A DNA stretch of 64,000 bases from JAUYQR01 sp963822435 (GTDB lineage: Bacteria; Pseudomonadota; Alphaproteobacteria; Rhodobacterales; Rhodobacteraceae), in contig CAWGHN010000004.1 of NCBI GenBank assembly GCA_963822435.1, positions 682,001 to 746,000 on the forward strand, in the 5' to 3' direction. Shown one piece after another: positions 47,536-55,768 of this stretch. The notes beneath the pieces are model-generated. The model ran no database searches. It worked only from the letters and a program-made list of their open reading frames with translations, and was not told the DNA's origin. The stretch's first letter is position 1. Each line of letters opens with the position of its first letter. The translations under genes were made by a program, and so were the position numbers.

Positions 47536-47607
47536 CCATGAAGTCGGCCAGTCCGACAGGGAGCAAATAACAAAGCATCGTAAAGGGCCGGTCTTCCGGC
47601 CCTTTTT
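47536..47607 (+). ncRNA. Candidate small RNA 2, about 72 nt
   Basis: This interval has a well-formed promoter at its start and a strong terminator at its end with no protein gene between, the usual form of a trans-acting small RNA. It begins with C-rich sequence, then a short hairpin GTCGG-CCAGT-CCGAC, a single-stranded A-rich stretch (AGCAAATAACAAAGCA) suitable for Hfq or target pairing, and the terminator stem. It also contains a ten-codon reading frame (ATG 47538 to TAA 47570, MKSASPTGSK) with no ribosome site. I do not recognise the family. Confidence 0.6.
47582..47607 (+). terminator. Rho-independent terminator of candidate small RNA 2
   Basis: A 10-bp perfect stem AAAGGGCCGG/CCGGCCCTTT with a TCTT loop, continued by further T. 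It separates the small RNA from the ialB-family gene, which starts 134 bases downstream. Confidence 0.85.
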
Positions 47608-47740
47608 CCTTTGACAACGGGCCAGATGGCAGAACCGCGCCGCTGCTGCTTTTGCCTCCTGACTTGGCGCTTGCTGCATGCTAGAGACGCCGCAAACCAG
47701 CGTTGCGACCGTCAAAAATCGACCGAAGGAAATGCCTGAC

Positions 47741-48421
47741 ATGGCCAAGACTACGCTCACCGCGCTTGCCCTCCTGATCTCTCTCGCAACCCTGCCGCTT
47801 GCTGCGCAAGACGCCGCTGCACCGGCGGAAGACGCACCCGCAAAGACCGCTGACCCCGCAACGACGGACGGATTGTCGATGGGTGCCGAGGTTGGCGGCG
47901 ATGGTGTGGGGTCCACCTATTCGGCCGCAAAGTTCGAAGCCTGGGAACAGCGCTGCGTCCGCAGCCAGTCCGGGGTCGACCCGTGCCAGCTGTACATGCT
48001 CTTGAAGGACGGCGAAGGGAACTCGGTCGCCGAGTTTACCCTTTTCGGGCTGCCCGAAGGCACCGAAGGCCCGGCCGTTGCCGGCGCCACCTTCATCGCT
48101 CCACTGGAAACGCTGCTGACCGCTGGCATGACGCTGCAGATCGACACGTCGAAGCCGAAGGCCTACCCCTTCACGTTTTGCGGGTCCATCGGCTGCGTCG
48201 CACGCCTCGGCTTCACCGCTGAAGAGGTCGCGCAGCTGAAGCAGGGCGCAAACGCCGTGATTACCATCGTGCCGTTCGTGGCACCTGACCAGAGGGTCGT
48301 GCTGACCGCATCGCTGAAGGGCTTCACTGCAGGGTTCGACGCCGTCAACGCCGCCAACGCTGCCGCAGACGCGGCCGCCGCTGCCGCCGCCCCGGCAAAG
48401 GCTGCCCCGGCGAACGAATAG
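47741..48421 (+). CDS. Invasion-associated locus B (IalB) family periplasmic protein
   Basis: A 226-residue exported protein with a signal peptide (MAKTTLTALALLISLATLPLAAQ, about 1-22). A Pro/Ala/Glu-rich spacer leads into the IalB domain (about 60-190), with four cysteines in CVRSQSGVDPCQLYM and FCGSIGCVARLGF that could form two disulfides. A long alanine tail closes it. IalB was named for erythrocyte invasion in Bartonella, but the family is widespread in free-living alphaproteobacteria and its role there is unknown. The ATG at 47741 is ten bases after AAGGA; an in-frame ATG at 47732 is too close to that site. Confidence 0.85.
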   Translation: MAKTTLTALALLISLATLPLAAQDAAAPAEDAPAKTADPATTDGLSMGAEVGGDGVGSTYSAAKFEAWEQRCVRSQSGVDPCQLYMLLKDGEGNSVAEFTLFGLPEGTEGPAVAGATFIAPLETLLTAGMTLQIDTSKPKAYPFTFCGSIGCVARLGFTAEEVAQLKQGANAVITIVPFVAPDQRVVLTASLKGFTAGFDAVNAANAAADAAAAAAAPAKAAPANE

Positions 48422-48441
48422 GCGATCCCGCACACGCGCTC

Positions 48442-48468
48442 AAAGGCCGGTCCAGCGGACCGGCCTTT
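48442..48468. terminator. Rho-independent terminator between ialB-family and KAS genes
   Basis: A perfect 12-bp stem AAAGGCCGGTCC/GGACCGGCCTTT with loop AGC, 20 bases after the IalB stop. It ends one base before the stop of the convergent ketoacyl-ACP synthase gene and can serve both strands. Confidence 0.85.
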
Positions 48469-48469
48469 G

Positions 48470-49669
48470 TCATTCGCTGCGGCGCAGCGCAAGTACGGCG
48501 TTCAGCCCTCCAAAGGCAAAGGCATTGCTCAACGCAGCCTCTACCCGCGCTGGACGCGCGACATTGGCGACCACGTCGATGGCGCAGTCCGCATCAGGCT
48601 CGCGATAGCCGATGGTGGGCGGCAAGACCCCCTCGTTCAGCGCCATCAGGCAGGCAATAACCTCGATCGCGCCGGTGGCGCCGATGGCATGGCCATGCAT
48701 CGCCTTGGTCGAGGATACCGGCGGCACGCGGTCACCGAACACCTGGCGCAAGGCCGCTGTCTCGGTCCGGTCATTCGCCGCCGTCCCGGTGCCGTGGGCA
48801 TTGACATAGCCCACGTCGCCCACCGCCATTCCGGCATCCTCCAGCGCGGCCCGCATCGCCCGTGCGGCACCGTCCACCGACGGTGCAACAATAGCGCCTG
48901 CATCCGAGGTCATGCCGAAACCCGCAACCTCTGCCAGCACCTTGGCACCGCGCGCGCGCGCATGGTCCTCGGCCTCAAACACCAGCACCGCGGCCCCCTC
49001 GCCCATCACCATCCCGGTCCGGTCTGCCGAAAACGGTCGGCAGGCATCGGGCGACAACACGCGCAGCCCCTCCCACGCCTTGATCCCGCCAAAGCACAGC
49101 ATCGCCTCCGACCCGCCCGTCAGCATCACATCCACCGCACCGCCCCGGATCAACTGCATCGCCAGCCCCATTGCGTGGTTGGAACTGGCGCAGGCCGAGG
49201 CCACAGTGAACACCGGCCCCTGCAAGCCGTGCAGAATCGACAAATGCGACGCCGCCGCGTTGTGCATCAACCGTGGCACGACCAACGGCGATACCCGATT
49301 GCGCCCGTCTGCAAACACCGCGCGGTAGCTGTCTTCCCAGGTGCCGATCCCGCCAGCGGCGCTGCCCATGATGCAGCCCGCGCGTGGCCCGAGGGCACCC
49401 TCCAACCCCGCGTCCCGCATCGCCTCACGCCCGGCCGCGACGGCAAACTGGGTGAAGCGGTCATAAAGCGGCACCACCGCACGGTCGAACATATCCTCCG
49501 GAGGCCAATTCGCCACCGCAGCCCCGACCCGCACCGACAACCGCTCTACGTCCCGAAACTCCAGCGGGCCGATCCCGCACACACCCGCACGAAATGCCGC
49601 AACCGTACCCGCCACATCGCGCGCCAGCGCATTCACCGTGCCCGCGCCGGTGATGACCACCCGCCTCAT
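48470..49669 (-). CDS. Beta-ketoacyl-ACP synthase (FabF/KAS II-like)
   Basis: A 399-residue condensing enzyme with the catalytic cysteine in VASACASSNHAMG (about 165) and histidines in NAHGTGTAANDRTET (about 295) and KAMHGHAIGATGA (about 330). It elongates acyl chains held on an acyl carrier protein by malonyl-ACP condensation. It is not the housekeeping fabF by context: its ATG overlaps a dedicated acyl carrier protein gene, itself overlapping lpxD, which points to a special acyl chain for lipid A or another envelope lipid. Confidence 0.88.
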   Translation of the reverse strand: MRRVVITGAGTVNALARDVAGTVAAFRAGVCGIGPLEFRDVERLSVRVGAAVANWPPEDMFDRAVVPLYDRFTQFAVAAGREAMRDAGLEGALGPRAGCIMGSAAGGIGTWEDSYRAVFADGRNRVSPLVVPRLMHNAAASHLSILHGLQGPVFTVASACASSNHAMGLAMQLIRGGAVDVMLTGGSEAMLCFGGIKAWEGLRVLSPDACRPFSADRTGMVMGEGAAVLVFEAEDHARARGAKVLAEVAGFGMTSDAGAIVAPSVDGAARAMRAALEDAGMAVGDVGYVNAHGTGTAANDRTETAALRQVFGDRVPPVSSTKAMHGHAIGATGAIEVIACLMALNEGVLPPTIGYREPDADCAIDVVANVARPARVEAALSNAFAFGGLNAVLALRRSE

Positions 49670-49932
49670 GCCGCCTTCTGGGCGATCAACCGTTCCACGG
49701 CCAGCACGATGCTTTGCACCGAGGTCATGTCGAACTGTGCGGCGTCCGGTGCATTGGCGTTGAACGGAATCGAGATGTCGAACCGCTCCTCCAGCGCAAA
49801 CAGCGCCTCCGCCATCCCCAGACTGTCAAGACCGATCTCCTCCATGCGCGCATCGGGCGGCACCGCCGCCTCGGGCAAGAGCGCCTGACGCGCCAGGATG
49901 CCGATCACCGCCGCCTCGATCTCTGCCGTCAT
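49666..49932 (-). CDS. Dedicated acyl carrier protein
   Basis: An 88-residue acyl carrier protein with the phosphopantetheine serine in EIGLDSLGMAEAL (about residue 37). The sequence differs from housekeeping AcpP (which reads DSLDxVE) and is acidic, with a four-helix layout. It overlaps both neighbours by four bases, between lpxD and the ketoacyl synthase. It could be an AcpXL-like carrier for long lipid A chains, but the full AcpXL gene set is not present here. Confidence 0.85.
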   Translation of the reverse strand: MTAEIEAAVIGILARQALLPEAAVPPDARMEEIGLDSLGMAEALFALEERFDISIPFNANAPDAAQFDMTSVQSIVLAVERLIAQKAA

Positions 49933-51026
49933 TCTTCGTCTCCGGTCCCTTCGCCTCCGGCGGTGCGTTCCAGCGCCGCCACTCGCAGCGCCAGTCGTGG
50001 CAGTCGGCGCAGCGCCTTCTGAATCTCGACATGCGTGTCCATCTTGATTGCCGGATAACCCAGCAACACCCGACCCGCCGGAGCGTTCGTCATGATCTTG
50101 GTTCCGCCCCCCGCGATGACGTCATTTCCGACGAAAAGGTTATCCCCCACGCCCGCCTGCCCGCCAAGCACCACCCGGTCCCCGATCCGCGTCGATCCGG
50201 CAATGCCAACTTGCCCGCACAACAGGCAGTCCCGCCCGATCTCCACGTTGTGCGCGACCTGCACCATGTTATCCAGCTTCGTCCCCGACCCGATCACCGT
50301 GTCACGGATCGTGCCTCGGTCGATGCAACAGTTGGCACCGATCTCCACGTCATCACCGATCGTCACGCCGCCCAGCGAATGGATCCGCTGCCAGCTTTGC
50401 GCCACCACCGCAGCGCGCGAGCCCAGCGTCTCGCGCACCTCCTCCACCCCGGATTTCTCGGGTGTGACAAAGGAAAACCCGTCCGAACCGATCACCGCGT
50501 TCGGGTGGCAGATGAACCGCTCGCCGATCGTGACCCGCGCCCCGATCCGCGCGCCTTCAAGAATAAGCGCGTCAGCTCCGATCCGCGTCCCCGCCCCAAT
50601 GGAAACATGAGCCGCAATCCGCGCGCCCGGCCCGATGCTGACACCCGCTGCAATGCTGACGAAAGGCCCGATGGCCGCGCCCTCGCCGATGGTTGCGCCG
50701 GGGTCGATCACGCTCATCGCATGCACACCCGGCGCTATCGCCGGCCCCGGGTCCATCAACCGCGTCAGTCCCGACATTGCAAACCGCCCGCGCGGCGCAA
50801 AGATCACCGCGCGCAGGCCCATCGCCCGCCAATCCGCCCCCGGCCACAGCAACGCCGCATTGGCAGCGCCCTTGGCGATGCCCTCGCCGTAACGCGGGTC
50901 TATCGCCAGCGCCAGATCACCTGTCCCTGCGGTTTGCGGTTCACTTACGCGCAGCACGACGAGGTCCAGGTCCCCCTCGGCTTCGGCACCAAGCGCCGTG
51001 GCAATTTCGCGGATCGTATGGGCCAT
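49929..51026 (-). CDS. lpxD: UDP-3-O-(3-hydroxyacyl)glucosamine N-acyltransferase
   Basis: A 365-residue LpxD that adds the N-linked hydroxyacyl chain in lipid A synthesis. After the N-terminal uridine-binding domain (1-105) comes a left-handed beta helix of hexapeptide repeats (about 110-310), with the conserved NAVIGSDGFSFV and DNMVQVAHNVEIGRD, whose histidine is the likely base. Usual lpxD sits beside lpxA/fabZ; here it heads lpxD-acp-KAS instead. It may therefore be the only lpxD or a second copy; that needs the rest of the genome. Confidence 0.9.
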   Translation of the reverse strand: MAHTIREIATALGAEAEGDLDLVVLRVSEPQTAGTGDLALAIDPRYGEGIAKGAANAALLWPGADWRAMGLRAVIFAPRGRFAMSGLTRLMDPGPAIAPGVHAMSVIDPGATIGEGAAIGPFVSIAAGVSIGPGARIAAHVSIGAGTRIGADALILEGARIGARVTIGERFICHPNAVIGSDGFSFVTPEKSGVEEVRETLGSRAAVVAQSWQRIHSLGGVTIGDDVEIGANCCIDRGTIRDTVIGSGTKLDNMVQVAHNVEIGRDCLLCGQVGIAGSTRIGDRVVLGGQAGVGDNLFVGNDVIAGGGTKIMTNAPAGRVLLGYPAIKMDTHVEIQKALRRLPRLALRVAALERTAGGEGTGDEE

Positions 51027-51066
51027 GATCAGTCCTGCGGGAATTTCTCCGGCGGCAGGATTACCG

Positions 51067-52668
51067 CTATACGCCGCCCAAGACCACCCCGGCCGCGACC
51101 AGTGCCTCGTAAAGCGCCGCATCGCGCCCATAGACGTCGCGGGCATAGGCCATCTTGCCCTTGGCCGTCGGAAAGGCGGTGAAATAGACCAGATGCACTG
51201 GCACCGGCTGGTCCAGCTTGACCACGGTCTCACGCCCGGTTTTCAACGCCGCTTCAAAATCCGCCTCCGGCGTGGCGGTCTGCAACGACAAAAGCGTATA
51301 GGCAAGGTCAAAGGGATCGGCCACCCGGATACAGCCGTGGCTGTATGCCCGAACCTCATGGTCGAACAGGGATTTCGACGGGGTATCATGCAGATAGATG
51401 TTGTAGGGGTTCGGGAACATGAACTTCACCAGCCCCAGCGCATTGCCGTCCGAAGGCGGCTGGCGCAGGCCGTAAGGAAAGTTGCGCGCGTTGTAGGCCG
51501 CAAAATTCACCGCCTCGCGCGGGACCACACGGCCCCGGCTGTCCAGCACCTGCAAATGCCCTACTGCATTCGGATTGCGCTGCAACAACGGCAGGTATTC
51601 CTTCACCGTAATCGACCGTGGCACCCCCCAGGACGGGTTGATGACCATATGCTCCATCATATCGGAAAATTCGGGACTGCGCTGGTCGGGAACGTTCTTG
51701 CCGATCACCACGCGCGTGCGGAACACGGTCTTGCCGTGGTCGATGATGCGGGCCGTAAACTCGGGCTGGTTCACCCAGATGTGGCGCACCGAACGGTCGA
51801 TATCCATCCAGCGTTCACGCTCCATCGCCACGACCACCGACCGCAGCCGCGCCTCCGGTCCGACGTTGACTTCGGCAATCGTGCTTTCAGCGGCCACGCC
51901 ATCGGCATTCAGCCCGTGGTTCAGTTGAAACTCCTGCACCGCCGCCTGCAAGCTGCGGTCATAGGTCTGGCTCGCGTTCGCCGCCAGATACCCCATCGCG
52001 ATCAGACGGTCGCGCAGCGCAACAACCTGTGGCCCAGTGGCACCCGGCTCAAGCGGCCCGCTCACCGCCGCGCCCCCCCAGCCGCCCGCCGCGATGTCTG
52101 CCTCCAGCGCGATCTTGGCCTTCATCAGGCTTAGGTAGAATGCTGATTTCGGCTCCAGATCGGCCAGCACCGCCGCCGCGTCGCCCGATGCCAGACGCGC
52201 CAGCAAAACCTGCGGGTCCTCGCGCGTGATCTCGCGCAGGATGCTGGCGTCCACCTTCTTCGGCTCCAGCACACCCGAGGTCAGGTCATGCGCCCAGTTG
52301 ACGTAGGCCCGCGTCATCGCCACTTCCAGACGGCCCCGGTCGGCTTCGGTCTCTGCCGCCCGGATCGCCGCGATCAGCGCCCCCGCATCATAGCGTTGCG
52401 CTGGCAAGCCGTGATCGGGCGCCCGTGCAATGGCCGCCAAAAATGCCGCCCGACGGGGCGCATCCTCCGCACCCGTCCACAGCGTTTCATACCCCGTCGT
52501 CCGATACCATTCTGCCACGGCTTCGTCCGTCGCGGCCGCCGTCGCCAGCGACTGCGAAAACGCCGACGTCTGCGCCCCGACCGGATTGGCGAAAATGACT
52601 GCAACCGAAAGGAACAACGTGGAAAAAGCAGTCCGGACCTTTGCGGTTCGGCAATCGGAAACGGTCAT
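51067..52668 (-). CDS. Murein L,D-transpeptidase (YcbB/LdtD type)
   Basis: A 533-residue envelope enzyme. A signal peptide (about residues 10-33, ending VGAQ) is followed by a YcbB scaffold domain, a peptidoglycan-binding domain (about 210-270, GPQVVALRDRLIAMGYL) and the YkuD catalytic domain (about 300-480) with active-site HEVRAYSHGCIRV. LdtD makes 3-3 crosslinks between meso-diaminopimelate residues. ATG 52668 was chosen because it gives the signal sequence. It diverges from a MepK-like gene, the enzyme class that cuts such crosslinks. Confidence 0.9.
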   Translation of the reverse strand: MTVSDCRTAKVRTAFSTLFLSVAVIFANPVGAQTSAFSQSLATAAATDEAVAEWYRTTGYETLWTGAEDAPRRAAFLAAIARAPDHGLPAQRYDAGALIAAIRAAETEADRGRLEVAMTRAYVNWAHDLTSGVLEPKKVDASILREITREDPQVLLARLASGDAAAVLADLEPKSAFYLSLMKAKIALEADIAAGGWGGAAVSGPLEPGATGPQVVALRDRLIAMGYLAANASQTYDRSLQAAVQEFQLNHGLNADGVAAESTIAEVNVGPEARLRSVVVAMERERWMDIDRSVRHIWVNQPEFTARIIDHGKTVFRTRVVIGKNVPDQRSPEFSDMMEHMVINPSWGVPRSITVKEYLPLLQRNPNAVGHLQVLDSRGRVVPREAVNFAAYNARNFPYGLRQPPSDGNALGLVKFMFPNPYNIYLHDTPSKSLFDHEVRAYSHGCIRVADPFDLAYTLLSLQTATPEADFEAALKTGRETVVKLDQPVPVHLVYFTAFPTAKGKMAYARDVYGRDAALYEALVAAGVVLGGV

Positions 52669-52918
52669 CAGAGCCTCGGTTAAAAAGACGGAAACGTGCC
52701 ACTTAGGATGCTGCGAAATCACCGGCACTGTCCATTCACAAAGCGAGCCAGACCAGACTTCCACCCAAGGATTGTCGCGCAGCACCGAACAGTCCGGGTC
52801 GTTCGCGATGCATTCCCGTCACAATGCGCAGAAATCCGGCAGGTTAAGCAATATTTTGCCTATCTGCGGTTGTCTCGCCACAGGTCGGGCAATCTGCGCT
52901 TGGGCTTCGATTCGACTT

Positions 52919-52938
52919 GTGCAATATAGATTTTGCAC
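52919..52938 (+). promoter_or_regulatory. Promoter with overlapping inverted repeat upstream of the MepK-like gene
   Basis: TTGGGC (52900-52905), 17 bases, AATATA (52923-52928) make a plausible promoter. A perfect inverted repeat GTGCAA-N8-TTGCAC (52919-52938) straddles the -10, ideal for repression. A related but shorter copy, GCAATATTTTGC, lies at 52848-52859. Both are in the 335-base gap between the divergent crosslink-forming and crosslink-cleaving genes; the rest of that gap shows no gene. Confidence 0.55.
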
Positions 52939-53003
52939 TTGGGGAAAAGTGGCAAAGCTGCACGACAAGCAGTCAAAGACAGCTACGGGGACGGGCGTTC
53001 AGA

Positions 53004-53573
53004 ATGACCGAAATATCGACTTCCGGTGTCACGCGGCGTGGGCTGCTTGGCGTTTTCGCAGCGACGGCCTTGATTGCCGCGCCCACCTATTCGAACGCTT
53101 TCGGCCTTCTGAAAGGTGCCGGTGACATCCGTCGGATCAGGATGTATTCGGGCCGCACCGGTGAATCGCTCGACACGATCTACTGGATCGAGGGCGAGTA
53201 TATCCCTGAAGTTATCAAGGAAATCAATTACTTCATGCGCGACTGGCGGTCCAATGACGCGATCAGCATCGACGCGCGCACCGTCGACATCATGGCCGCC
53301 TCGCACCGGCTGATGGATGTCAGCGAACCCTACATGCTTCTGTCGGGCTACCGCAGCCCGGCGACCAACGCGATGTTGCGGTCGAAATCGCGGGGCGTGG
53401 CAAAGAACTCGCTTCACATGAAAGGTCAGGCGGCTGACCTGCGCCTGAAATCCCGCTCGGTCGGCCAGATGGCCAAGGCCGCGGCCGCCTGCGCTTCGGG
53501 TGGCGTGGGCAAGTATTCCCGGTCCAACTTCGTCCACATGGATTGCGGCCCGGTTCGCACCTGGGGCGGCTGA
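53004..53573 (+). CDS. DUF882/YcbK (MepK-like) murein endopeptidase
   Basis: A 189-residue M15A-fold zinc peptidase. The N-terminus TRRGLLGVFAATALIAA (residues 10-26) is a likely Tat signal. Zinc ligands are visible in SGYRSPATNAMLR, NSLHMKGQAADLRL and the final NFVHMDCG. The E. coli relative MepK cleaves 3-3 crosslinks made by L,D-transpeptidases, and ycbB-ycbK are neighbours there too. Here they are divergent, so synthesis and cutting can be co-regulated from one intergenic region. Confidence 0.88.
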   Translation: MTEISTSGVTRRGLLGVFAATALIAAPTYSNAFGLLKGAGDIRRIRMYSGRTGESLDTIYWIEGEYIPEVIKEINYFMRDWRSNDAISIDARTVDIMAASHRLMDVSEPYMLLSGYRSPATNAMLRSKSRGVAKNSLHMKGQAADLRLKSRSVGQMAKAAAACASGGVGKYSRSNFVHMDCGPVRTWGG

Positions 53574-53594
53574 TCGTTAGAACAATCTGGAAAT

Positions 53595-53614
53595 AGGGCG
53601 CCTTCGGGCGCCTT
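53595..53614. terminator. Rho-independent terminator after the MepK-like gene
   Basis: An AGGGCGCC-TTCG-GGCGCCTT hairpin with a stable TTCG loop runs into five T. It lies 22 bases after the MepK-like stop and just before the convergent rlmE stop. Confidence 0.85.
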
Positions 53615-53616
53615 TT

Positions 53617-54354
53617 TCAGGCCTGCTCAGGCTCTGCTTCCGGTTCGCGCCGCCCCCGGAAACCCATCGCGACCACAAACTTCTCGGAGCTGTCGGCCCG
53701 GCTCGCGGCTGGCTTCACATTCGCAACCTTGGTGAAGTTGCGTTTCAGCAGTGTCTGCATCTCCGCCTCGGCCCCGCCCGCCAGCACCTTGGCCACAAAA
53801 GTTCCGCCGTCCTCCAGCACATCAAAGGCAAAGGCCAGCGCCGCCTCGACCAGCGCCACGATGCGCAAATGGTCGGTTGCCTTGTGTCCGCTGGCCGCTG
53901 CTGCCATGTCCGACATCACCACATCGGCCCGCCCGCCCAGCCAGCCCTTGACCTTTTCGTCCGCATCGTCGGCCAGGAAATCCAACTGGTGCAGTTCCGC
54001 ACCGGCAATCGGCTCCACCTCCTGCAGATCGACCCCCAGCACCGTGCCGACCGGCTTGCCCTTGCGGTCCCCCAGGGCATTGACCCGGGTCACCGCAATC
54101 TGACACCACCCGCCCGGCGCGCAGCCAAGGTCAACCACCCGCGATCCCGGCTTCAGGAACCCGTACTTGTCGTCCAGCTCGGATATCTTGTAGGCCGCCC
54201 GGCCCCGATACCCCTCTTTCTTGGCGCGGATCACGTAAGGGTCGTTCAGCTGCCGCTCCAGCCAAAGCGTCGAGGAAAGCTTGCGCCCCTTCGCCGTCTT
54301 TACCCGCACCCGAAGGTCGCGCTGTCCCCGCCCGGAGGTCGGTTTTTCGGTCAT
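53617..54354 (-). CDS. rlmE: 23S rRNA (uridine2552-2'-O)-methyltransferase
   Basis: A 245-residue FtsJ/RrmJ methyltransferase that modifies U2552 in the ribosomal A-loop. Visible are SAYKISELDDKYG-like text (AAYKISELDDKYGFL), the SAM motif RVVDLGCAPGGWCQIA, DFLADDADEKV, and the catalytic region VVMSDMAAAASGHK. A basic N-terminal extension (about 25 residues) and an acidic tail flank the domain. Its ATG overlaps the stop of the Ppx/GppA gene by four bases. Confidence 0.92.
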   Translation of the reverse strand: MTEKPTSGRGQRDLRVRVKTAKGRKLSSTLWLERQLNDPYVIRAKKEGYRGRAAYKISELDDKYGFLKPGSRVVDLGCAPGGWCQIAVTRVNALGDRKGKPVGTVLGVDLQEVEPIAGAELHQLDFLADDADEKVKGWLGGRADVVMSDMAAAASGHKATDHLRIVALVEAALAFAFDVLEDGGTFVAKVLAGGAEAEMQTLLKRNFTKVANVKPAASRADSSEKFVVAMGFRGRREPEAEPEQA

Positions 54355-55493
54355 GTGTAAGGCCCGTCTTCCAAAATGCCATCAAGGCTCATCTGTGCGT
54401 AAAGCAACCCCTCGCGCAGCCCCCGGTCTGCCACGCTCAACCGGTCCGTAGGCCAGATCCGCATCAAGGCCTGCAAGATCGCCGCGCCCGACATGATCAG
54501 CGCGTGCCGATCCCGCCCGATCCGCGGGTCGTTGCGCCGCCCGTCGGGGCCAAGCGAAAGATACTCCCGGATCACAAAGTCGATCTGGTCCGAGGTCATC
54601 TGCAACCCGTCGACCTTGGTCCGGTCATAGCGGCGCAGCCCAAGGAAACTGGCGGCCACCGTCGTCACCGTGCCACTGGTGCCGATGATCTGGAAGCCGG
54701 CGCGCGGATTGTGCGCGTTGTAGGGGCTGAAGCTGGAAAGGTTCTCCTCGAAGAACCAGCTCATCAGCGCAAACCGCGCCGCGTCATCCTCCACGTCGCC
54801 GAACTGGTCCTTCAGCGTCGCCACCCCCAACGGCACCGATATCCAGTCCACCACCCGCGCTACCGCGCCCTCGCCTTGCGCGTCAAACCCCATGTGCAGC
54901 CGCATGATCGCGCGTGGCCGTTCCTCGGGCGGCACCGACGACAGGTCGATCCACACCAGTTCCGTCGATCCGCCACCGATATCCACCACCAATAGTTGCT
55001 CGGTCGTGGTATTGACCAGTGGCGCGCAGGAAATCACCGCCAGCCGCGCCTCTTCCTCTGGCGCGATGATCTCCAGCTGCAATCCCGTCTCACGCCGCAC
55101 CTGCCGGATAAAGTCCTTGGCATTGCGCGCACGCCGGCACGCCTCGGTCGCGACCAGCCGCATCCGGCGAACATTATGCTTTTCCAGCTTTTTTTCGCAG
55201 ATCCGCAGCGCCTGGATCGTGCGGTTCATCGACGACCGGCTCAACCGGCCCGAGGCTTCCAACCCTGCGCCCAATTGCACGGTCTTGGAAAAGCTGTCCA
55301 CGACCGAAAACTGACTGCCCCTTGGCTGGGCAATCAGCATCCTGCAACTGTTCGTTCCAAGGTCCAGCGCAGCATAAAGCGGCGCCGACCCAGGCTCTGC
55401 AAGGGCAGATGGCTCCTCAACGAGAGGCCCGCCCTCGGGCAGACCTTCCATCGCGTCGGTCGCGTCCGCCCTTAGGGGACGCAGGGGCGTCAT
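54351..55493 (-). CDS. Ppx/GppA family phosphatase
   Basis: A 380-residue ASKHA-fold enzyme that hydrolyses polyphosphate or guanosine pentaphosphate. Motifs: ALDLGTNSCRMLIAQP (about 45), FSKTVQLGAGLEASGRLS, VVDIGGGSTELVWI (about 170) and GTSGTVTTVAA. It has the short Ppx/GppA core without the C-terminal HD-like domain of the long enzymes. Ppx and GppA activities cannot be separated from sequence. It is co-transcribed with rlmE. Confidence 0.9.
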   Translation of the reverse strand: MTPLRPLRADATDAMEGLPEGGPLVEEPSALAEPGSAPLYAALDLGTNSCRMLIAQPRGSQFSVVDSFSKTVQLGAGLEASGRLSRSSMNRTIQALRICEKKLEKHNVRRMRLVATEACRRARNAKDFIRQVRRETGLQLEIIAPEEEARLAVISCAPLVNTTTEQLLVVDIGGGSTELVWIDLSSVPPEERPRAIMRLHMGFDAQGEGAVARVVDWISVPLGVATLKDQFGDVEDDAARFALMSWFFEENLSSFSPYNAHNPRAGFQIIGTSGTVTTVAASFLGLRRYDRTKVDGLQMTSDQIDFVIREYLSLGPDGRRNDPRIGRDRHALIMSGAAILQALMRIWPTDRLSVADRGLREGLLYAQMSLDGILEDGPYT

Positions 55494-55692
55494 TACCGCC
55501 CTCCATATGTGGTTGACTTAAAGGTAATGCGGATACCCTGGTCGCGCAAGCCGCGATGCGGGGCGCGCTGTCGCACACCTCCCTATTGCATGATCTCCAT
55601 GCACAATTTTCCATCCCCGCACCGTCGCAATTGCGCGCTTGGCGGTGTATGGCTCGGTCATTGGTCCGGCGGGGTCGCATCCTCGCTGTGCC

Positions 55693-55709
55693 ATGTCGAA
55701 AACCGACAT
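55693..55709 (+). other. Short hairpin in the leader of the methyl-tetrahydrofolate cluster
   Basis: ATGTCG-AAAAC-CGACAT forms a 6-bp stem with a five-base loop, 60-76 bases before the ATG at 55769. The 275-base gap between the phosphatase and this cluster shows no gene. I looked for a cobalamin riboswitch box, which the methyltransferase would make plausible, and did not find one. Confidence 0.35.
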
Positions 55710-55768
55710 CGCCTGTCGGCGATTGTCGCTATCAACGGACAGAACCAACGCAAGGGAATCACGCGATC

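Noticed and set aside
47611..47650. TTGACA at 47615 as a strong promoter for the ialB-family gene
   Set aside because: The -35 is good but no acceptable -10 occurs at 16-19 bases, so it was not listed.
55494..55768. Cobalamin riboswitch before the methyltransferase cluster
   Set aside because: No B12-box-like sequence or extended multi-stem structure was found, only one 6-bp hairpin.
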